From positions 67,926,110-67,990,109 of the forward strand of contig OY744605.1 of assembly GCA_963556255.1 (NCBI GenBank): a stretch of DNA of 64,000 nt, written 5' to 3'. The position numbers were made by a program, and so were the translations under genes. This document shows, piece after piece, positions 41,071-51,700 of this stretch (positions are counted from its first letter, which is position 1; each line of letters opens with the position of its first letter). Under the pieces are notes generated by a model, which made no database searches, was not told the DNA's origin, and saw only the letters and a program-made list of their open reading frames with translations. This DNA comes from Allolobophora icterica. Its lineage: Eukaryota > Annelida > Clitellata > Crassiclitellata > Lumbricidae.

Positions 41071-44000
41071 GCTATTACTATTATTTGATTATTATTATTA
41101 TAATTATTATTATTTTAAAATATTATTGTTATTACTAAGTACTGTTATTATTATTGTTATGGGTATGACACAACAGCCATGTGTTTTCAGCACTGGCCTT
41201 GGTAACCAAGTGAAAATGAAAATTTGTTGCTGTGCTGCATGATCCGTTAGGAAAAACCCAACACATGAAGCGAAAATCAAAGCCAAGATTCGGTAATATT
41301 GTTCTGTATGTTTTAATAATATCATTATTCAGTATGATTAAGCACAACTACTATCGAAAGACAAAGTATCAATTGACGATGCTGAACAATTGTGAGTGAA
41401 AGACTTGCTGGAAGTCCTTACACAGTAATTATGGAGTATCGTACACTTGGTGTTCCAAGGCCAGTGCTGAAAACAATCGGCTGTTGTGTCATACCCATAA
41501 CAATAATAATAACAGTACTTAGTAATAACAATAATATTTAAAAATAATAATTATTATTATAATAATAATAAATAATCAAAAAATAATTATTATAATAATA
41601 TTCACAATGGGTAATCACAGTAAATACCAGCAATAATTAATGACACCTAATATAAAAGCACATGAGCTTATCAGTGGCAATACATCAGTCAGAAACAGAG
41701 AGAAAGAAGGAGGTCCAAACACAAGCAGACAGCATAGCACACACAGATACAGAAGACAATCAACAGATAAATAAATCAATAAATCAATCAATTAACCAAT
41801 GCAAAGAAGGGTGCAGTTAAACTCCCTCCCCTATTTCACTCCAGAGGCATGGAGATCTAAATGCTAGAGGTCAAGGCGGAGGTCATCCAATTTGCCCCGG
41901 GAGAAACACACAGAAGCCAAGCTTTATGGCCCTACACCACTCCTATCACCGACCCACTCCATCTCCTCTCTGGTCAGCTCTGTAAGAGACAGTCAAGCTC
42001 GAGGTCAGCGGGGTCAGAAAGGGTTCGCTTACCCTTTGACAACCCTGTCCTTTACAAAACAAAGACCTTGCAAACAAACAGAGACAGCAATTTCCGACGC
42101 TTGCTAACGATATCTGTAGACCTGACAGAACAATTGTTGGCGCCATATAAATGTCCCATTAGATTAGATCGGGAGATTATATGGATGGCTAAATGCATCG
42201 AGTATACGACAGACAGACAGGCATTTACAATTTACAAGCAAACTGAATAGCACTAACACTCATAAAATACAAAGCAAGCCAATAACGGACCAAGACCAGC
42301 ATTAAGCCAGCCAGCCTGCCAAACAGGTCAGTCAGTCAGAAAGTAAGTCTGTCAGTCAGTTAAGTCTGACAACCAGACAAGTAAATCCGATAAGTCAGTC
42401 AGCCAGTCAATTCAGTTAATCAAGCAGCCACCCAAATCAGCTAATCAGTCAGCTAGCTCAGTTAGCCAGCCAAGTCAGTCGAGTCAGTCAGCCAGCCAGC
42501 CGAGTCAGTTAATTCAGTCAGAGCTGACCAGTCAATTCAGTTAATCAGTCACCCTGCCAGCAAGATAGCCAGGCAACATTTTGTGTCAATAAGCGGCTTC
42601 AATTGAGATATAACCAAAACAAGCATGGGCCCTGCACACACATGCAGGCAAACACGTTGTGTGCATTTGTTATGATTCAGACTCCGATCAATTTTGATAT
42701 GATATGAAAACCGTTTTTATGGTTCATCGCAACTCGAGAAGACACGTCTTTATAAGAAAAAAGATGAATTCTTTCGCCAACGCAACAATGTCTGTACGCG
42801 TGAACTGGAAGAGGAGGAGGAGAAGGAAGAGGAGGTAGGAGGGTACATATGCGGAGGAACAGAAAGAGGAGAAGGCGTAAGAGGATAAAGGGAAGGCAAA
42901 GGTAGAGGAAGAAGCGTAGGCAAGTGGTATCATGGTATGAGAAAGAGGAGGAATATGATATGGAAGAACAAGGAGGAGAAAGATTATGATGATAACGACG
43001 ATGATAAGAATGATGATAACGACAACAACAGTGACGAGCAAAACCAATTTCAAGAAGAGGAACAAGTACAAACAGAAGTAGAATAAGAGGAAGAAAGGTG
43101 AGCCAGATGCGGACCGCCGACCATGGCCAGACAAACAGCTTCTGAGAAATCGTGCATAAGCGTTTCCCAATATCGAGGTCAGCTGCCTTTAAGATGCGCC
43201 TCCTCTCTTAGCCGACAGATCTGCTGGCGCGGACCACAGCCCAGGCCCCAGTCGTCCGTCCGGCCTGCGGACCGGCTGCGTACCGGCCTCTAGCGGATCA
43301 ATACCACATTGGGAGCTTCGTTTAAGTCACGTTGAACTCACGGCGGTGGCGGCGGCAACATCAACAACAAAAGAGAATCAGCATCTGCCTTTCAAATATC
43401 GACCGTCAATCAACCCGATTATTACATCATAGAGTATGCGCATATGAATGCAATTATAGGCATATGAATGTTTATGTATTGTATTTAAACATTTATAAAG
43501 CGCCTCTAGTAGGGTGAACCGTTCAGAGGCGCTCCCAGTGCGCAAGGCCAAGAGAAAAGAAATGTCTTAAGGAAAGCAAAAGAAGACGACATGTTACCAA
43601 TTAAAATTTGAGAGCGAGTAGAAGGAGACATTGTATTCCAGAGAGAGGGACCAATTGAGGCAAAAGATCGGGACTGCGCCATAGCTGTTCTAGAACAAGA
43701 AACTGAAAGATCCAATCTGTTTGAGGAGCGAAGTGGGCGATGCGAGGAGACAGAAAGAGGCCGGTGAATTACATCAATTAAATATTATGTATGCAAGTAG
43801 GCATATACGTATGTAGGTATGATAAGCTTACATACACGCATGTATCTTTATATGATAATGATGGCAATGACGATGACTATGACGACGACGATGATCATTA
43901 TGACAACGACAACAGTGTTGCTGCTGCTGATGATGATGTACAAGTGCACATAACGACGTCCATGCATCTGGTAGGCAGCCATGCTCCTGCACCCTTAAGA

Positions 44001-45724
44001 TGTTATTAAATGTGCTATACAAACATTCCAATTCATATATTTTCACATATGCACACATTCACGCATGGCAATGTATGTATGCACGTGTGCATATGTAACA
44101 TTTAAAGGTTTTTAACATTTAAAAGGTTTTAAATGTGCTGTGTAAACATTGAAATTCCTATATTTTCACATATATAGGTACACATGTATGCACGGCAATG
44201 TGTGCATGTGTGGCACGTATATATATCATACGTAACGTAGACATACAGTGGCATAGAGGCCGAATGGCAAACGTGTTGGCTTTTCAGCCCTTGGCTCAAA
44301 TTCTGGGTTCATCAAGTGAAATCAACATGCATTGCAAGGTGGAACTGTGAAAAACGTCAGAGACAATCATTTTCCCAATTAAGTGCCTCCTTAAATCCAA
44401 TACACACATAATGCGTACTTACATATAAAAATACAAGCATAAAAACAAACACACACGTAAAATGTTTAACTCCGCCACTGCCCGTACTCTGGTAGTGCCA
44501 GTCCCAAGCCTGTATACGGTGGATGGTGAGGTCAATGGCTCTGGCAGCCATAAGATGTGGTTAAACACTCAAAACTACTACACAAGTGTTTGTGTGTGTT
44601 TTTGTGTATATATTTTGGTATGTAAGTATACAAATATGTGTATTGGATTTAAGCAGGAACTTACATATACAGCAGGAACTTACATACACACAGACAATAT
44701 ACACAGATATATATACACACAGATACATATACACAGATACATATACATAGAAAAATATACACAGATATATATACACGGATACATGTAGTCATATACACAG
44801 ATAAGTATACACAGATATATATATACACAGACATATATACACAGATACATGTACACAGAAAAATATACACAGATACATACATACATATGCACAAACATAC
44901 ACACATACATACATAGCTCATAGATGTAATGCACTCGAGGAGAATTCTAAATCAAGACCATATATAGCACATATATAGCTGGAGATACTTCAAAATAGAA
45001 GCTGTCACTGCCTGTCACCAAGGCTGGCTATTAATGAGTGCTTGGCAAAGCCGACAGTGGCCTCACAGACGGAAGCTCAATTCAGGTCAAGAGGTAGCTC
45101 TAGGTCAACGCCAGGAGCCAAGGTTTAGCCCAAACAAAAGCTCACACACACATGCATATTGCATATATACATACATAGATACACAGACGTGTTGACGTAA
45201 CATTATCAAAGGCAAGGTAATACTAAAATGAAGGCATCTTGAAAGGTAGAAGGACGTCTGAGATTCAAGTGTTTTAGATCAGAACTCGTGTCATAATGAA
45301 GTGCGTTACAAGGACTTTCCAAGATAGCAAAATGTAAGTCTAATGAAATGCCCTCAGGTATAGACAACAAGTGCACACATGTCACGTCATTAACAAAAAT
45401 AACCACAAAAGAAAACAAAACATACCCATAAAAACACACAAACACACAAAAATACACACACACACAAGTGCCAACACACACAAACATACAAAAATACACA
45501 CCAACACACACACACACACACAGTGTCACACAAGCACACATGCATGTGGCAGTCGTGCGCATTGGTAAGTAAGTAATCTTTATTCATGCAAGACAGACGC
45601 TCATGCACACAAACACACACATAACGCATCCAGAAGCAGCAAATCGGCCGGCCGGGGAGTCCTTGACGTCATTCGGGTCTTGACTAAAGGCGTATCTCTT
45701 TCAACAAGCACCTTATTCAAGCAC

Positions 45725-45755
<31 letters not shown>

Positions 45756-48700
45756 CTGTCTGCATCTCCCTCCTGCATATCTGCTTCCAGACTGACCCGG
45801 TAAACGATCCGAAATGGGGTTTCATTTTTTATAACATCACTTTTACAGAGGTGTGCGACAGTCTAGCACAGTGTTCCCAACCTGGGTGACGCGGTACCTA
45901 AGGGTGCCGTGAACCTGCTCTGGGGTGCCGTGAACCTGCTCTGGTGTGCCGTGAACCTGCTCTGGGGTGCTGTGAACCTGCTCTGGGGTGCCGTGAACCT
46001 GCTCTGGGGTGCTGTGAACCTGCTCTGGGGTGCCGTGAACCTGCTCTGGGGTGCTGTGAACTTGCTCTGGGGTGCTGTGAACCTGCTCTGGGGTGACGTG
46101 AACTTGCTCTGGGGTGCTGTGAACCTGCTCTGGGGTGCCGTGAACTTGCTCTGGGGTGCTGTGAACCTGCTCTGGGGTGACGTGAACTTGCTCTGGGGTG
46201 CCGTGAACCTGCTCTGGGGTGCCGTGAACTCGCTCTCTGGTGCTGTGAACCTGCTCTGGGGTGCTTCGGCTGGATAATTGAGTGCAGCTTTACTGCCAAA
46301 TATATGAAAACTGCTGATTATCACTAATGACATAGGCCACAACAATATTTACAACTTAAAGCAGTGTAGAAATCGTCAAAACACACTGCGGTTGAACACA
46401 AGGACCGATATTAAAATTAAGAACTAAGAGGAAGAAAAATAAATGAAATTAAGCCCAGATGCTGTTGAGTGAATGACTTTTAGTAATGGCACCTTGCTCC
46501 GAAAGAGATTGGGAACCATTGGTGTAGTGAGTAGTGTGCTAGGCTGTTAACCTGTTCATATCTTGCCACAGCAGAAATTAAAATCATACTAAAGAAGTAT
46601 GTTTTGTAATTAGGGAGGCACTCACATAATGTTTTCTAAGGTCAATCAGAAATCAGTTCGACACTTCTGTCCTATTAGCACTTAAGAGTAGCAAACATAG
46701 GCGCCAACTTTTACCTTTGTCTCTGGGTGCCAGTGGGTGCATGGGTCATCCCTCCGTTCCACCTACCCCTCCCCTTTGGTAAACGAGTTTTAGCGGATTT
46801 TCGATGAAATAAAATTGTTTTCTTGTCAAGGGTTCTAGTGTTATTATTTATTTATTATTTTAAATAATAAAATATTTGTGTACGGGCTGTGACTGTGAGA
46901 GCATGCAATGCTGGGTATTTTTTGTCTTGCAGTTGTACTTCTCAAGTTGTGAGATTACTGCCTAGGTGCAAAAAATTTGAATTTAAGGTCCGAATTCTTC
47001 TGGATGCCAGGCACTCACTGAACTTTCTCTCTGGGTGCATTCGCACCCAAGGCTCCCAAGAAGCCGGCGCCTATGGTAGCAAACAAGTGTCTCTTGTATG
47101 ATCCACTGTGGGACGATGAAGTTTTACTTTTTCAAGTAAGCATGTGTGTAGCCAGGCATTTACACATCCCCCTTTAAGAACCACTGCCAATGAATATTGT
47201 ACAGATCAATAAAGATCCACCCAAAGAGAGGAGGAGGCCGAAGAGCAGCTAAGGTGGGTTTCGTTGAGGATGAGAACGTTTGAAGGTGGAGCATTGGATG
47301 GATCAACTGATTGCAACAACAGATGGTGCTTCGATGCCTATCTGATATGAGAACAAAACCATCAAATCCCTCCGCCCCCACTGATAGCCTGTCAAGTTAG
47401 AATCAGTTTCTGCTATGAATTACTTTTAAAAGCCTATTGTCTCATACTGTACTCGTGGCACATTCCATTCCCTCTCCGAGAATACTCACAGCACACTGCA
47501 AGTGGTTCTGCTAAAGAAGTATGTTTTGTAAATAGGGAGGCACTGAGATGATATTTTCCAAGGTCAAGACCTGTGTCCATCGACAACATGCTCAATGTCA
47601 ATTTTACACGATGGGCCCGAGATTCGAACCCGAGTCACACAGGTGAACAGCCGACGTGTTACCCACTCGGCTACCATCTCACCCTAAAGAGCATTAGTCA
47701 CCGTTAGTGACTAGCATCTGATTATTCTGATATGGTAATCGCGGCTTGCTTCGTTCATAATTATTAATTAATTAGTAACTTCAATAACACCGATGTCTAA
47801 TGCACAAGGCATCAACAGACCAAAGCCAACCCGTAAATCAGACTCGGGTATACTCAGAGCGAGCGTGGAACACATCCTACCCTAAATCTACTTGTCAGAA
47901 TGGCCGTCCACGGGGATAAACAAGCGGATAAAACAAGACACAGATCCTGTTCTCAGTCAAACGCCCTGATCATTGTCCCAATTTGCCCCGCCGACGCGGC
48001 AGATGTCGCCTCGATATCCGTCCTCTTAATAACTCAATCCGCGCCGCCTCTTTATTCAAATCTAACTGAGAAGCTTCTGTAGCGCCACTATAAACACCGC
48101 GTGCGTCGTTGGGGACTCACTGTTATCATCTGCTTCTGTAAAAAGGATTGTGATTTCTTGTGTCAATATGCTAGGCCTGTCATCGTCTTTCAGCATCACG
48201 GGGTCCAGACTGGATATTCACCCCGGAGGTCAGAGTTCAAAGTCCGTAAATACCAGAATGAGAGTTCAAAATCGCATACATAGCCAGACCCTATACTGTC
48301 AGTGGGAAGATCAGGCGCTGAGCTAGAGTAGGTTACCTGCCCACCTACCCTCCCATGTTGGGAGGGTAGGTGGGCACTGTAGTCGCTAACACTTCATATC
48401 CGTGGAGCCCTGCCTCTTACGGTTCGCTCAGCAGACTGCTTCATTTCCCATGTCATGACAGACTCAATATGTAAATACAGCGGCGTTTTAACTGGTACTG
48501 TTGTCCTCAAACATCCTGCAACTCTAAACCGTTCGCACACGGTCCACGCTTCCCCAATTAAGTCAATTACAATATACTTCATTTACCAACAGTTATGAAC
48601 AACACTCCACTGGCACTTTGTCCTTAAGTGGCTCTCCGGGATTTATATAGCACCTCTACATAATTACAAAGCACACGGAAACTGCACTGAGCATTTGGAA

Positions 48701-51700
48701 TTTGGAAACATGGGACCTCTATCACCTCTAATGGGTTTCTCTGCAAGAGGAGCGACATACATCCACGATTACAATTACAATTACCTTTACAAGGACTTTT
48801 AACACAGTGGCCCAATGCAATTGCCTATCACCTCTGTGTCTGGAGTTTGAATTCCAGTGCAAACAACTGAAACTGACAATTCACCATCAAAGGCACAACC
48901 TTTAAAACTGTCCAGTTGTTGGGACATCACTGTTGCATAAGTGCTCAGCCAATATATGTATATACTCTGAGACCTCAACAACTAAGGACTAATAGTGATA
49001 CAGTAGTTAGCCTAACTAACCACAAGAGGCCGAATTGGGTATGATATGTTAATGACTTCATTATTCTTAGCTTCACCAAATGACGGTGTGTGTCCACTGT
49101 CCAGGCCCCTCCTTCACCTCTTGGCCTTCCTAATAACAGCAGAAAGTCAGTTCACTCATTGTATAACTGAGTTTGCTGAGGGCATTAAACAAACAGTAAC
49201 CTTGAAATGTCTTTTCCACTACCCTACATATAGTAGTGCCGGTCCCAAGCCTAGAGAAATGAGGAGGACGACAACGGTAATCACCTATGTTATGACACAG
49301 CGTCGTTAACAGCAACTAGGGTATTAACCAACCAGAGACTTAAACCCTGACCTCTGGGTTGAGGGTCCAGCACAACAACCACTTAGGCTATCATGCACCA
49401 GCAATGTGACTACATAACATTCAGGATGACTGTCCTCGAAATAAATGAAACTAAACACTAATTATCTTACTCAATATCTTGGAATCTTTATATCCACTAC
49501 CGCATATCATATCAGAATTCATGTTCTAATGGACCTATAAGCAGGTTGCAGTGTATATTTACATACGCTGCAGGATATTAAACGTGTATGCCTACAGACC
49601 ACCGATGGCAAGCGATCATCTATAACGGTCTATTAATATTTGGCCTCACACCCAACAAGGCAGTTTAAAAAGGTGGAACAGGTGCAACGTACAACACTGA
49701 ACTCAAGTTTAACAGAGTCTCCTGTGAAGCGGCCTTAAACGCTGCTGCACAAACAGGTGAACATTTTCAAAGGACAACACATGGCTGTGATAGATCTCAT
49801 AACTGACTGGCACGTGCGTATTATACCCTTATATGCCAATAAGAATAGCCAGCACCCCTCTGCTTACCCCTACTTGACCCCACCCAGCCTACACGGCTAT
49901 TTAAATGTAATGTACACGTTTTTATATAGTGACCGTATGGCCTAGACTCCACTCACTGAATGGGTGCTGGCCTGAGATTTAAATCTCTGAAATAAGCCAC
50001 CATGGGGAGGGGGCGAACCACGACCCGCACGCACTCTCACACAGCGGTCTATGGGACACACCCTACGCTCTAATCCAATGTCCGTAACTGACCAGAGAGA
50101 CCTTAAGAAGCCAGTCTTTGTATGCTCCACCACCCCTCGCAATTTCCACGGTGATAATAGGAGACATTGAGGAACCAGCCAACCATTAAAGGCCGCATGC
50201 AATAAACTTGTATGCTTGGCTACTCAAGGTCGCCAGGTAATACCTGTCCAGGGTAAATGGGGCAGAACTCCCAATTTCTCCAGAGATTTTTAAAACCACC
50301 TACACCTCCTTCACACTTCAGTGGAGACCAGTCACACTTGGCGTCCCACCAACCACCCACCTCTTTTATTAGCGTCCGGTCACACTTGGCGTCCCCAGCC
50401 CCTTGCCTGTCCCCTCACCTTCTCTCATGGGACCGATAATCAACATAATGCAACCATGTTATAGTATCAGGGCGCTTTGCAAACAGGAACTCCTTGGCCG
50501 TTTGGGAAATGCCATAGCAGGTAGAAATTACTCAAAACCGGAGATGTCTCCCTGCAGAGTAATTAAACAAATACTGCGGGGTCTTCAGAAAACAAGGGTA
50601 CTTTCCTATATAGGTGCAGCTGAACACTGGTACCTTTTCAGCACCCACTGACTCCCCCGCCCTCCTTCAGTGCCTTTGGGAGGATACAAAAGGCCCTGCT
50701 ACGTAAGTACTCGGATGTATAAACACCTGTACATACCTTTACTGCTGAAAGATGTGTGTAATAAAAGAGGAATTACCTTTTACCTTACTTCAGCAAACCT
50801 GCACCTAAGATTCCTCACTCACCTGGTGAACATATGTCATGTTAACAAATGCATTACTTACTTACTTACTTACCTTGCTTACTCTATTTCACTTTAACTT
50901 ACTTTACTTCCCCTTAACTTACCCTACCTAGAATCAACTTACTTCATCCTGACCTTATCTCGTCTTCCTTGCCTTACCACACTCGGCTCACTTCATATCA
51001 ACCAACAGCCATGCAGTAACTCTACTCTAACCTACTTGAATACAAAATTCATCAACCCCATGGTCATTTCTAAATTTATAACAAAACTGCACTTCATAAC
51101 CAAAATCCTTTAGGCAGAACCAGCCGAGGTCCAAGAGGCCACAACGACAGGCTGTGCATGATAAATAAGCTAAATAAACCGAGCTTTGAACCCTAAACAT
51201 GTTGGTTTCTGGCCAATCGGTTGGCAGTTGAAGTAGTAGACATAAGATTTGCTCACGCGGTTAAGTACGTATGTCAACAGATTTTCGATTACTAAGGAAT
51301 ACTAGACCTCTTCATCGAACAAACAGAGTTAAAAGCACATAATAGTTGACAGTAGATAATCAAATATTTACCGAAGTTGGTAAGTTTCTGCAAACTGCTT
51401 GCAAAACAGTAGAAGCAGTGGTGGCTTCAGCCAAGTTAAACCAAGTGGGACTTTAAATTCGGCTCAACAGGGCTGTAAATTTAGCTCTAGCAGGGCCAAA
51501 TATTCAGCTCTACAAGACTGAAAATTCAGGTGAAAAGAACTGCTTAAGAGAGTTGTATTTGAATTTAAGGTCCGAATTCTTCTAAATCTTATTCCAGTTG
51601 CTAATTGGCTAGGTGCTGCTAATTCTATTTATATAATTCATTACAAGATTTTTTGCTGATTCTCATTCTAATCAATTAGCAAATTCCAGTAGCTAATTCT

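Noticed and set aside
43200..43360. GC-rich stretch as a promoter or exon
   Set aside because: No consistent reading frame or splice sites could be defined; noted only in the intron entry.
45900..46266. Regular 21-bp repeats that might suggest a CRISPR-like array
   Set aside because: Units are head to tail with no spacers, inside a eukaryotic hAT-type element.
47606..47685. tRNA gene candidate
   Set aside because: The T-stem needs wobble pairs and the acceptor ends do not pair well; a SINE head is more likely.
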